Positions 9,177-17,349 of a DNA stretch of 64,000 bases are shown piece after piece. Origin of the DNA: Rhodoblastus sp963748385. GTDB taxonomy: Bacteria; Pseudomonadota; Alphaproteobacteria; Rhizobiales; Beijerinckiaceae. Made by a program: the position numbers and the translations under genes. The stretch is from positions 62,001 to 126,000 of the forward strand of contig CAVVIQ010000009.1 of NCBI GenBank assembly GCA_963748385.1. The letters run 5' to 3'. Every line of letters starts with the position of its first letter. Within the stretch, counting starts at the first letter, position 1. Below the pieces are notes generated by a model, which worked only from the letters and a program-made list of their open reading frames with translations, did not search any database and was not told where the DNA came from.

Positions 9177-10097
9177 ATGCGCGACCGCCTTTCGCTCGAT
9201 CAGATCCGCACCTTCGTCGCCGCCGCCGAAGAGGGCAGCTTTTCGGCCGCCGCGCGCAAATTGGGGCGGGCGCAATCCGCCGTCAGCGATCTCGTACGCC
9301 GGCTGGAGGAGGAGCTTGGCGTCGCGCTGTTCGACCGTTCCGCGCGCCTCCCCCGGCTGACGCCCGCCGGAAGCCTGCTGCTGCGCGACGCCCGCGCCGT
9401 CGGCGGAGCCGTCGATTTCCTCAATTTCCGCGCCCGCGGCCTGACGGAAGGGATCGAGGCCGAGCTCTGGGCGGTGGTGGACGTCTATTTCCCGTTTCAG
9501 TCGATCACCGAGGCGGCCAAGGATTTCCGGCTGCGCTTTCCCGCGACGCCGCTGCGCCTCTACGTCGAGGTTCTCGGCGCGGCGACCGAGCCCGTTCTCG
9601 ACGGCCGCGCCAGCTTCGCGGTGGCCGGCGGGCCAGGGCCGCTGCCGCCCGGCCTGAGCAGCGAGCCGCTGGCCGGCGTCGGGATGGCGATGGTCGCAAG
9701 CCCCGACCATCCGCTCGCGGCCGTCAAGGGCGTGATTCAACGGGACGAACTGGCGAAACATGTCCAGCTCGTGCTGACCGAACGCGCCAGCCGCCCGGAC
9801 AGCCGCGAATACAGCGTGATGTCGCCGACGACCTGGCGCCTCGCCGACCTCTACGCCAAGCACGCCTTCCTGCTCGGCGGTCTCGGCTGGGGCTCGATGC
9901 CGCTGCACGCTGTAGAGCGCGACCTTGCGGAAGGCCGGCTCGTCAGGCTTGCGACGCCGGAAATTCCAGCGTCCGGCCTCGTCGCGCCGATGGCCGCCGT
10001 CTATCGCACGGCAGCGGCGCCCGGCCCGGCCGGACGCTGGCTGATCGAGCGCCTCAAAGTCTGTTCGGCGAGCGCCACAGAACCGCCGCCGCATTGA
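9177..10097 (+). CDS. LysR family transcriptional regulator
   Basis: A 306-residue LysR protein: winged HTH at about 5-64 (LSLDQIRTFVAAAEEGSFSA, AQSAVSDLVRRLEEELG), then a substrate-binding domain. The ATG at 9177 is used because the HTH begins right after it; a TTG at 9159 would lie inside the LysR box. It is divergent from the yceI-b561-yceI operon, the usual layout for an activator of its neighbour. It is clearly related to the second LysR at 24487, with shared C-terminal landmarks (TWRLADLYAKHAFL against TWRLGDLGAKHALL). The ligand is unknown. Confidence 0.93.
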   Translation: MRDRLSLDQIRTFVAAAEEGSFSAAARKLGRAQSAVSDLVRRLEEELGVALFDRSARLPRLTPAGSLLLRDARAVGGAVDFLNFRARGLTEGIEAELWAVVDVYFPFQSITEAAKDFRLRFPATPLRLYVEVLGAATEPVLDGRASFAVAGGPGPLPPGLSSEPLAGVGMAMVASPDHPLAAVKGVIQRDELAKHVQLVLTERASRPDSREYSVMSPTTWRLADLYAKHAFLLGGLGWGSMPLHAVERDLAEGRLVRLATPEIPASGLVAPMAAVYRTAAAPGPAGRWLIERLKVCSASATEPPPH

Positions 10098-10260
10098 CGA
10101 GCATCATGGCGGCGGGCGGCGATTCTCCCTATCTTTCAAGGATGGAGGAAAAAGCCAAAGCCCTGCCGAAACAGGGCGGGAGCGGCGGCCCGAAGGTCGC
10201 GCCCCCATATTCCAGCGCCGCGCAAAAGCCGCGCATCACCCGAAAATCGGGAGTTTGATC

Positions 10261-10713
10261 GTGAATAAATTCACCCTTCCCCATGACGCCTTTGTCTTCG
10301 TCGGCGACGGACGCAAGGCGTTGTTCCTGCGTAACGAGGGAGATGAAAAATACGCCAATCTGGTGACCGAGCGCGTATTGGCCGGCGAGGACAATCCGCC
10401 GAGCCGCGAACAGGGAACGGACAGGCCCGGCCGCGCTTTCGGCTCCGCCCATTCCGCCGCGCGCAGCGCCATGGAGCCGACCGACTGGCATGAGATCGAG
10501 GAGCATCGTTTCGCCGAGCGCGCCGCCGAGGCCCTGGAGACCATCGTGCGCGAGCGCGGAGCCCCGGCGGTGGTGATCGCAGCGCCCGCCAGGACGCTCT
10601 CCGACCTGCGCCGCAGCCTGCACGCCGACGTCAAGGCCAGGGTGATCGCAGAGATCGACAAGGATTTCACCAAAATGCCGGTCTGGGAGATCGAGAAGCA
10701 TATCGTCGGCTGA
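10261..10713 (+). CDS. Host attachment family protein
   Basis: A 150-residue protein of the family named after an Agrobacterium protein required for attachment to host cells; the biochemical role is unknown, and the fold resembles the release-factor-like baeRF group. Visible landmarks are DAFVFVGDGRKALFLRN at the N terminus, the serine/proline-rich middle and the C-terminal IAEIDKDFTKMPVWEIEKH. I start at the GTG at 10261 because GGGAG lies seven bases upstream; a TTG at 10255 is the alternative. A short GC hairpin without a T run follows the gene (about 10730). Confidence 0.82.
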   Translation: MNKFTLPHDAFVFVGDGRKALFLRNEGDEKYANLVTERVLAGEDNPPSREQGTDRPGRAFGSAHSAARSAMEPTDWHEIEEHRFAERAAEALETIVRERGAPAVVIAAPARTLSDLRRSLHADVKARVIAEIDKDFTKMPVWEIEKHIVG

Positions 10714-10826
10714 TTTGGGGTCGCGCCGCCCGTCCTCGAAGCGGCGCGGTCGCATTCCGCAAGATTGAGGCAAACTTGCGCCGTTAGTTTCGCGCCATTC
10801 CCTTTCCCCACGCGAAGGAGAGCGCG

Positions 10827-12524
10827 ATGCGCGTGTGGCGCGATATCAGCATAAGAACGAAAATCCTCGTCGCGTTTTCCACCATGTTCGTGGCGCTGGT
10901 CGCGCTCGGCGACCTGGCGATGACCGGAATGGCGGAAATGGCGGAACAGTCCGCGACCATCCGCAAGGACTGGGCGCCCGCCTGGATGGAATTCGGCCGC
11001 CTGCGCAAGGCGGTGATCGCTTATCGCCTTGCCGAGACCGACGCGCTGCTGGCCACCGCGTCCGGCGCCGCGGGCGGCAAGGACGACGACGCCATGGCCG
11101 CCGCCGCCGCCGAAGTCGAAAAGGCTTATGACGAATATCGGACTTCGATCGTCGCTGGCGACGAATCGGCCAAAATCCTCGCTGGGTTCGACAAAAAATG
11201 GCCTGCCTTCCGCCAGGCGGCGCGGGAGACGGCCGCAAGCGCCCGCGCCGGCCGCCTCGCCGGCGCCGTGAAGGCCTACGCCGAGCCCGACAGCGCCGCC
11301 AGCGCCGCGATCGTGGGCCTGCTCGACCAGGGAATCGGGCTGAACCAGAAAGGCGCCTACGAGGCCGCCCGCAAGGTCGAGGAGACCTATCGCAACAGGC
11401 TATGGCTGCTGGCGCTGAGCGTGGCCGCCGCCATCGTTCTCGCCGGGACGATCAGCGCCGGCCTCGTCTTCGGCATGGTCGCGCCGCTGCTGGACGCCTC
11501 GCGGGCCGTCGACAGGCTCGCGCGCGGCGATCTCGACGTCGTGGTGAAGGGCGCCGATCGGGGCGACGAAATCGGGGCCCTGGTTCGCGCGCTCGAAATC
11601 TTCAAGGCCAATATGCGCCGCGCCCGCGAACTCGAAGCCGACGCGAAGGACGCCCGCGCCGGGCAGGAGAGCCAGAGGCGCGCCATGGCCGCGCAAATGG
11701 CGGACCGGTTCGAAGGCAAGGTCCGCTCGATCCTGACCGGAGTCCTGCGGGCGTCGGAAGATTTCCGCCAGTCGGCGAGAATCCTGAGCGACGCCGCGAT
11801 CGAGACCGCCGCCCAGGCCAGGGCGGTCGCGCACGCTTCCGAGGCTTCGTCGAGCAATATTTCCTCCGTCGCCTCGGCGACCGAGCAATTGACCTATTCG
11901 GTCAGGGAAATCGACGCCCAGGCCCGCGAATCGCGGCAGATCGCAGGCGATTCCGCCCATCAGGCCGAGGGCGCCGACCGGCAGATGCGCGATCTCGCCG
12001 CCGCCGCCGACCGCATCGGCGGGATCGTCAACATGATCGCCGACATCGCCGGCCAGACCAATATGCTCGCCCTCAACGCGACGATCGAGGCGGCCCGCGC
12101 CGGCGAGGCGGGCCGCGGCTTCGCCGTGGTCGCGCAGGAGGTCAAGACGCTCGCCGAACAGACCACCAAGGCGACCGCCGAAGTCGGCGCCCAGATCAAC
12201 GACATCCAGGCGACCAGCCAGCGCGCGGCGGAAAATATCTCGACGATCGTGCGGACCACCGAGCGCGCCAACACCATCGCGCGGTCCATAGCCGAATCTG
12301 TCTATCAGCAGGGCGAGGCGACGAAGGAAATCGCCGCCAATGTGCAAAACGCCTCCCTGGGCGCCCAGCAGGTCGCGGAGAATATAGGCGGCGTGCTCGA
12401 AGCGGCGCAAAGCTCCTCCGACGCCTCCAGCCGCATGCTCGACGCGGCCGGCGGCCTCTCCCGGCAAGCCGAGACCCTGCGCGGCGAAGTGGAAGCCTTC
12501 CTCGGCGCCCAGCGCGCGGCCTGA
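10827..12524 (+). CDS. Methyl-accepting chemotaxis protein
   Basis: A 565-residue transmembrane chemoreceptor. TM1 is at about 13-33, a periplasmic four-helix-bundle-type sensor follows (34-190), TM2 at 192-218, HAMP at about 215-270, then a long coiled signalling domain. The conserved hairpin tip (IADIAGQTNMLALNATIEAA) is at about 404-423, the region that contacts CheA and CheW. The sensor is alanine-rich and gives no ligand clue. No CheA/CheW/CheR gene is nearby, so it must feed a pathway encoded elsewhere. AAGGAG lies before the ATG. Confidence 0.95.
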   Translation: MRVWRDISIRTKILVAFSTMFVALVALGDLAMTGMAEMAEQSATIRKDWAPAWMEFGRLRKAVIAYRLAETDALLATASGAAGGKDDDAMAAAAAEVEKAYDEYRTSIVAGDESAKILAGFDKKWPAFRQAARETAASARAGRLAGAVKAYAEPDSAASAAIVGLLDQGIGLNQKGAYEAARKVEETYRNRLWLLALSVAAAIVLAGTISAGLVFGMVAPLLDASRAVDRLARGDLDVVVKGADRGDEIGALVRALEIFKANMRRARELEADAKDARAGQESQRRAMAAQMADRFEGKVRSILTGVLRASEDFRQSARILSDAAIETAAQARAVAHASEASSSNISSVASATEQLTYSVREIDAQARESRQIAGDSAHQAEGADRQMRDLAAAADRIGGIVNMIADIAGQTNMLALNATIEAARAGEAGRGFAVVAQEVKTLAEQTTKATAEVGAQINDIQATSQRAAENISTIVRTTERANTIARSIAESVYQQGEATKEIAANVQNASLGAQQVAENIGGVLEAAQSSSDASSRMLDAAGGLSRQAETLRGEVEAFLGAQRAA

Positions 12525-12595
12525 GCAAGGCGCGCGACAAAAGGAAGCGCCGTTTCCGGGTTGGTTTGATGGGCGCGTCAATGCATTATGGACCC

Positions 12596-13042
12596 ATGAA
12601 GCCGGACCCGCGCGCAATCGCCCTCGCCTTTTCGCTCCTCGGCGCGGCCGGCGCGCAGGCAGGCGGGCTTTCGATCGCGCATGTCTGGGCCCAGCCGACG
12701 CCGCCCCGAGCCATTGTCGGGCGCGCTTTTCTGACCATCGTCAACAATGGCGCCGAGGCCGACCATCTCGTCGCGGCCTCGACCAATGTCGCGCGCGCGG
12801 CTGAGGTCAGCGGCGTCCGCATCCTCCAGGACGCGCCTAACCAGCGTCATCTGGTGAATATCGACATTCCCCCCGGAGGGAAAATCGTGTTCGCCCCCGG
12901 CGGCTATCACATCCTGCTGCGCAACCTGAAACATCCGCTCGTCGCTGGCGAGACGTTCAAGATCACCTTGACGTTCGAAAAGGCGGGCGACATCCCGCTC
13001 GAAGTCAAGGTCGAAGCGCCGAATCCCGCCAGCGCGCCTTGA
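12596..13042 (+). CDS. PCuAC-like periplasmic copper chaperone homologue with lost ligands
   Basis: A 148-residue exported protein (signal peptide MKPDPRAIALAFSLLGAAGAQA) of the PCu(A)C family, which delivers copper to cytochrome oxidase. Fold landmarks are present: IAHVWAQPTPP, AFLTIVNNGAEADHLVAAST, IPPGGKIVFAPGGYHILL. The family's copper motif H-M-X10-M-X21-H-X-M is degraded: the first His/Met positions are replaced (AAEVSGVRIL) and the final HxM is H105-I-L107. It may bind metal differently or have another role. Alternative in-frame ATGs lie at 12569 and 12581; 12596 gives the best signal peptide. No SCO1 or oxidase gene is adjacent. Confidence 0.78.
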   Translation: MKPDPRAIALAFSLLGAAGAQAGGLSIAHVWAQPTPPRAIVGRAFLTIVNNGAEADHLVAASTNVARAAEVSGVRILQDAPNQRHLVNIDIPPGGKIVFAPGGYHILLRNLKHPLVAGETFKITLTFEKAGDIPLEVKVEAPNPASAP

Positions 13043-13329
13043 AAACCCGGCCTACAAAAGATTCATATATGCTCTATCTTTTTTGGCGAGGCGCCGGCGA
13101 GGGCCTGGGCGTCATAGCCAAAATGCCTGAAATTCACAATGTTAGCGCATTGCAAGCCTGAATCCTGGCGCGACGAAACGCCGCAACCTGCGTTGGGCGC
13201 GGCTTCCGCATTTGACAGAACCGGGATTAAAGTTTCATAAGGCTTACAACTTAATCTTGCCCGAGCGTTCGGCGGGCGGGAGCGAGGGCTGACCAATAGC
13301 CGGCCCGTCAGGGAGGGAATCGAACGGGC

Positions 13330-13655
13330 ATGAGGGCGAGCGCGCGATTGTTGGCGAGCGCCAGAGTGGCGTTCTTCTGGGCGGCGAGCGGGGCCGGCGC
13401 GCGGCGCGACCCTACGCCAGGAGCCTGGATGGCCAGCAGAAAGCGCTGCCATTACTGGCCTGTCCGGGGTTCATGGTGGTCACCGGCGCGACCTGTCTCA
13501 TCACCAATTTCGTCATGATTCACAGCTATATGACGATGATTGGAAAGACGCCGCTGGACTATGTCACGACGATGATCGCCGGGTATGGCGCGATCCCGCT
13601 GTCGAAGCCGGAAGCCGCCTATCTCGCGGAAACCGAGCCCGGCCGCCTGAAATGA
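13330..13655 (+). CDS. Hypothetical small membrane protein, probable frameshift
   Basis: Two overlapping short frames look like one gene broken near 13410: MRASARLLASARVAFFWAASGAGARRD from 13330, then YARSLDGQQKALPLL... in the next frame, ending at 13655. Adding one C in the CCC run at about 13410 would give a single protein of about 108 residues. It has one clear hydrophobic helix around FMVVTGATCLITNF and several methionines (FVMIHSYMTMIGK). GGGAGG lies 11 bases before the ATG. I do not recognise a family. If the break is real, only the 60-residue part from 13473 would be made. Confidence 0.4.
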
Positions 13656-13716
13656 CGATTTGAGATCCTGATAGGCTGCCGGGCTCTCCCCTCCCCCCAA
13701 GCCTTCAGGTTAACTG

Positions 13717-13756
13717 GAGGACGTTCCCTACCCCTGGGGAATGTCCTCTTTTTTTT
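13717..13756 (+). terminator. Rho-independent terminator
   Basis: A 12-bp stem (13717-13728 with 13737-13748, one G-T pair) is followed by eight T. It closes the plus-strand unit that ends with the small membrane gene at 13655. Confidence 0.88.
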
Positions 13757-13947
13757 GTGATTTCTCGTGCGCCAGGAGGAGCGGAGCAGGACTCTTCGGT
13801 CGCCGCGAAAAATCGCCCGATGGAGCCCAGGACGATCCGCCGCCGAACCAACCTATCGGCCGGACGCGCCCGCGCGTTCGGCATCGAGACGATGAAATCG
13901 GCGGTCGGGCGGCTCGTGGCATGCAAAAAGGCTTCAATGGAAGCAAA

Positions 13948-13981
13948 GGGCCCGTCGCATCCCTGAAGACGCAACGGGCCC
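13948..13981 (-). terminator. Putative terminator after mrp
   Basis: An 11-bp stem (13948-13958 with 13971-13981, one wobble pair) lies 30 bp after the mrp stop on the minus strand. The following T stretch is weak (TTTGCTT), so efficiency is uncertain. Between the two terminators (13757-13947) I see no gene. Confidence 0.55.
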
Positions 13982-14010
13982 CGAAAGTCCCGGGTGGGGT
14001 CTCGCCGTCC

Positions 14011-15132
14011 CTATTCGACCGCGATGCGCGGCGCTTTCTTGGCCGGCGCCTGATTCATCGCATCGCGGACCTTTTCGGCCAGGATGAGATAGGGCCTGGC
14101 CTGGGGCGAATCGGGATCCTTGGCGATCACCGGCAGGCCGGCGTCGGAGGTCTCGCGCACCGCGGCGTCGAGCGGCGCCTCGCCGAGGAAGGGCACGCCC
14201 ATTTTTTCGGCTTCGGCCTTTGCCCCGCCATGAGCGAAAATTTCCGTCCGCTCGCCGCAATGCGGGCATAGGAAATAGCTCATGTTCTCGAACAGGCCGT
14301 AGATCGGCACATGGACCTGATTGAACATGGCGATGCCGCGTCGCGCGTCGATCAGGGCCAGATCCTGCGGCGTCGAGACGATCACGGCGCCGGCGAGCCC
14401 GACATTCTGCGCCATGGTGAGCTGGGTGTCGCCGGTGCCGGGCGGCATGTCGACCACCAGCACGTCCAGTTCGCCCCAGGCCACGTCGCGCAGCAACTGG
14501 GTCAGGGCGGACATCACCATCGGGCCGCGCCACACGATCGCCGCGTCGTCGGGCACCAGAAAGCCGATCGACATCACCTTGACGCCGAATTTCTCGATCG
14601 GCTTCAGCGCGCCGCCCTGTTCCAGGTCGGGACGGCCGGAAATGCCGAACAGGCGCGGCTGCGACGGGCCGAACAGGTCGGCGTCGAGCAGCCCGACCTT
14701 GAGGCCGAGACGGGCGAGGCCGATCGCGAGATTGGCGGAGGTCGTGGACTTGCCGACGCCGCCCTTGCCGGAGGCGACCGCGACGATCTTCTTGATGCCT
14801 TCGACTCCCTGGCCATGGGTCGCGCCATGCGGCGCATGGCCGTGGCCATTGCCGCCCTTGGGCGCGGCTTGAGGCGCACTGTCGGGCGCGCGCTCCGAAG
14901 TCAACACCACCACCGCGCCCTTGACGCCGGAAACGGCCTTCACCGCGTCCTCGGCGGCCTGACGCATCGGCTGGCAATGAGGAGCCTGTTCGGGCGTCAC
15001 CGCGATCGAGAGGAAAACCTTGCCCTCACGGATGCTGATTCCGGAAACGGCGCCGGTTTGCGGCAGCGGCGTCTTGCCGTCCGGTCCGGGAACCTTGGCC
15101 AAAGCCGCGAGAATGTCGTCATTATTGAACAT
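14011..15132 (-). CDS. apbC: Mrp/ApbC/NBP35-type Fe-S cluster carrier ATPase
   Basis: A 373-residue P-loop ATPase that holds and hands on 4Fe-4S clusters. An N-terminal DUF59/MIP18 domain covers about 1-90. The ParA-like ATPase domain has the deviant Walker A GKGGVGKSTTS near residue 120 and the MPPGTGDTQLT segment. The cluster-binding C-x-x-C is seen in FLCPHCGERTE near residue 273. Plant HCF101 has the same two domains plus a DUF971 domain; here a separate DUF971 gene lies 1.7 kb away, with an orphan sulfite reductase subunit between them. About 200 bp separate it from the upstream gene, which ends in its own terminator. Confidence 0.93.
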   Translation of the reverse strand: MFNNDDILAALAKVPGPDGKTPLPQTGAVSGISIREGKVFLSIAVTPEQAPHCQPMRQAAEDAVKAVSGVKGAVVVLTSERAPDSAPQAAPKGGNGHGHAPHGATHGQGVEGIKKIVAVASGKGGVGKSTTSANLAIGLARLGLKVGLLDADLFGPSQPRLFGISGRPDLEQGGALKPIEKFGVKVMSIGFLVPDDAAIVWRGPMVMSALTQLLRDVAWGELDVLVVDMPPGTGDTQLTMAQNVGLAGAVIVSTPQDLALIDARRGIAMFNQVHVPIYGLFENMSYFLCPHCGERTEIFAHGGAKAEAEKMGVPFLGEAPLDAAVRETSDAGLPVIAKDPDSPQARPYLILAEKVRDAMNQAPAKKAPRIAVE

Positions 15133-15283
15133 GAATTGACCCTTTGCTGCGCTTTCCCCGTCCGATTGCGCGTGTTGTCGTTGCTGGCCCGGCAGGCCCT
15201 ATGATCATGTGATCGGCGCCGGCAGGCCTGGTGCATGTGTGATCGGCGACGGCAAATGTCCAGCCGCCGAATGCTCGAAAAGG

Positions 15284-15321
15284 CAATCAGGCCCCGCCTT
15301 GCGGGCGGGGCCTGTCGATTG
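15284..15321 (-). terminator. Terminator after the dsrA-like gene
   Basis: The stem AGGCCCCGCC / GGCGGGGCCT, extended outward by partial pairing to CAATC/GATTG, lies 11 bp past the stop. On the minus strand it is followed by GCCTTTTC. It suggests that the dsrA-like gene and mrp are separate transcripts or only partly read through. Confidence 0.65.
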
Positions 15322-15332
15322 AGGCGCCGGCG

Positions 15333-16616
15333 TCAGTCGGCGGCGACGTCGAGGCCGGCCTCGCGGGCCTTGCGCTCGAAATATTTCTCCGCCTCGTCGG
15401 TGAAGTCGTCGGTGCGGACGTAGCACGACGTGCGCGGATGGTTGACCATGTTCGGATCGGGCTCGATCTCCATCGCCTCCAGGAACGCCGGCAGGCCGAT
15501 GCGGTCGATGGTCTCGCCGATGCGCTCGTGCTCCAGCGCGTTGTCGGCGAAGAACTCCATCATCCGGCGCGCCAGATCGACGAGGTTCTGGTAGTCCTCG
15601 TCGGTCGTCAGCTTGAAGAACGGGATCAGGTTGATGCCCATCAGGTCGCCAACCTTCAGCGCGCGCTTGCCGCCGACCAGGATCGAGGCGCCGCGGTCGT
15701 CGCCCGGCTGCAAGGCCTTGCCGCCCATGACGTTCAGGCAGTGCATGCAGCGCACGCAGCTCTTGTTGTCGACCTCGAGCGTGTCGTCGTCGTTGAGCGA
15801 CAGGGCGCGGGTCGGGCACATGGCGATCACAGAGTCGATCGCATATTTGCGGCCGACGCGCGCCACATAGGCCTTCACGCCGTCCTGGTTGACCTTCATG
15901 TCGTCGCGCCAGGTGCCGATCACCGCGAAGTCGGCGCGATGGATGGCGTTGACGCAATCGTTGCCGCAGCCCGAGAACTTGAACTTGAACTTGTAGGGCA
16001 GCGCCGGACGATGCATCTCGTCCAGGAACTCGTTGATCACTTCGCGATGCGCCTTGACCTCGTCATAGCAGGACAATTCGCAGCGCGCATGGCCGACGCA
16101 GGACATCGAGGTGCGCAGCGCCGGGCCGGCGCCGCCGAGGTCGAAGCCCATTTCGTTCAGCTCGTCGAAGGCCGGCTGGACGTTCTCGCTGGAGCAGCCC
16201 TGGAACATGATGTCGCCGGACTGGCCGTGGAAGGCGATCAGGCCCGAACCGTATTTCTCCCAGACGTCGCACATCTTGCGCAGGACGTCGGTGTCATAAT
16301 GCATGCCGGCCGGCGGCTGGACGCGCAGGGTATGGAATTCCTTGGAGGCCGGGTATTTGGAGGCCACTTCCGAAAAGCGCGGAATCACGCCGCCGCCGTA
16401 ACCGACGACCGACACCGTGCCGCCCTTCCAGAAGCCCATGCGCTCTTCATAGGAGTGCTCGAGCTGGCCGAGAAGGTCGTTCATCATCGGCGCATAAGTC
16501 GCGCCCGCGTTGTCGCGCAGCCGCTTCAAGCCCGTGACAAAGCTCGGCCACGGCCCGCTCTCGAGCTGGTCCAGCATCGGCGTGGGGTGATGGGTTTTGG
16601 TTTCTTCCTGTGACAT
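15333..16616 (-). CDS. dsrA: Orphan dissimilatory sulfite reductase alpha subunit (DsrA-like)
   Basis: A 427-residue protein matching DsrA, the siroheme/4Fe-4S subunit of dissimilatory sulfite reductase. The N-terminal PMLDQLESGPWPSF is typical of DsrA. The siroheme-cluster ligands are intact: C173-x5-C179 (CVGHARC) and C217-x3-C221 (CGNDC). An inserted ferredoxin domain has C267 (CPTRAL) and C287, C290, C293 (CVRCMHC), followed by ALQPGDDRG. Length is normal. No dsrB, dsrC or other dsr gene is next to it; neighbours are mrp downstream and a divergent DUF971 gene. A DsrA without DsrB cannot form the known alpha2-beta2 enzyme, so it either pairs with a remote gene or has a different role. GAGGA precedes the ATG. 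Confidence 0.9.
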   Translation of the reverse strand: MSQEETKTHHPTPMLDQLESGPWPSFVTGLKRLRDNAGATYAPMMNDLLGQLEHSYEERMGFWKGGTVSVVGYGGGVIPRFSEVASKYPASKEFHTLRVQPPAGMHYDTDVLRKMCDVWEKYGSGLIAFHGQSGDIMFQGCSSENVQPAFDELNEMGFDLGGAGPALRTSMSCVGHARCELSCYDEVKAHREVINEFLDEMHRPALPYKFKFKFSGCGNDCVNAIHRADFAVIGTWRDDMKVNQDGVKAYVARVGRKYAIDSVIAMCPTRALSLNDDDTLEVDNKSCVRCMHCLNVMGGKALQPGDDRGASILVGGKRALKVGDLMGINLIPFFKLTTDEDYQNLVDLARRMMEFFADNALEHERIGETIDRIGLPAFLEAMEIEPDPNMVNHPRTSCYVRTDDFTDEAEKYFERKAREAGLDVAAD

Positions 16617-16710
16617 CTATGTCCTCCTTCGCGACACGCCAAATTGCGCCGCCGGTTGGCTCATGCGTGATTTGCAGGCTCTCTCCTGCCGAGAGATCGC
16701 GACCCGACCC

Positions 16711-16739
16711 TGTTATTATGATTTTCGCTGATGATAACA
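16711..16739. promoter_or_regulatory. Putative operator between dsrA-like and DUF971 genes
   Basis: TGTTATTAT (16711-16719) and ATGATAACA (16731-16739) form an inverted repeat with 8 of 9 matches, in an AT-rich stretch about 95 bp before the dsrA-like start. A similar half-site GATAACA recurs at 16798-16804 with TGTTAC at 16821-16826, just before the DUF971 gene. The regulator is not identifiable from sequence. Confidence 0.4.
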
Positions 16740-16874
16740 TGGATTATGAATATGAGAATGGGGCCGGGCGACAAATTTGGAATTTTTCTCAAAACAAGAT
16801 AACAAGGTTGTAAATCAGCCTGTTACGCCTATATGAGCCACGTTTTCTTTAACGCGCTGCACGGGAGTTAAGCA

Positions 16875-17231
16875 ATGACCGACGCGAATTGGCCGAGCGA
16901 GATTCGGCTCGCCGACAAGGGCAAAACGCTCAAGGTGACTTTTGAAAACGGCGAATCCTTCGCCCTGCCCGCCGAGCTTTTGCGAGTTGAGAGCCCGAGC
17001 GCCGAAGTCCAGGGCCATTCGCCTGCCGAACGCAAGACGGTCGGGGGCAAGCGCGACGTGACGATCCTCGCCGTCGAGCCGATCGGCAATTACGCCGTGA
17101 AGCTGCAATTCGACGACATGCACGACACCGGGATATTCACCTGGGTCTATCTCCATGATCTCGGCGCCCGCCAGGACGTGATCTGGGAAACTTATCTCAA
17201 CGAACTCAGGGAAAAGGGCCTGTCGCGCTAA
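16875..17231 (+). CDS. DUF971 (gamma-butyrobetaine hydroxylase-like N-terminal) domain protein
   Basis: A 118-residue single-domain protein of the DUF971 family: WPSEIRLADKGKTLKVTFENG at the start, ESFALPAELLRVESPSAEVQGH in the middle, and FDDMHDTGIFTWVYLHDLG near the end. The same domain is the C-terminal part of plant HCF101 and the N-terminal part of gamma-butyrobetaine hydroxylase; by itself it has no fixed function, but an Fe-S link is likely. It is divergent from the dsrA-like gene across a 258-bp region with repeated GATAACA-type half-sites. GGGAG lies before the ATG. Confidence 0.88.
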   Translation: MTDANWPSEIRLADKGKTLKVTFENGESFALPAELLRVESPSAEVQGHSPAERKTVGGKRDVTILAVEPIGNYAVKLQFDDMHDTGIFTWVYLHDLGARQDVIWETYLNELREKGLSR

Positions 17232-17274
17232 ACCAAAATCGAAGGCTTTTCGGCTTCCGCCCCTTGCCAAACGT

Positions 17275-17288
17275 TTGATCTGGATCAA
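17275..17288 (+). promoter_or_regulatory. Perfect FNR/FixK-type box
   Basis: TTGATCTGGATCAA matches TTGAT-N4-ATCAA at every position. It lies 62 bp before the DUF2189 start codon, so the gene is probably switched on at low oxygen by an FnrL or FixK protein. Confidence 0.75.
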
Positions 17289-17349
17289 TCTCAAACAAGA
17301 GAAGATCCGCGCGGGCGTTGGCTCGCGCCAAGCGTCGGGGGGTGGAGCC

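Noticed and set aside
15205..15330. Short direct repeat (TGTGATCGGCG-CGGCA type) near the dsrA terminator
   Set aside because: Only two imperfect copies of about 17 bp. No CRISPR or regulatory pattern.
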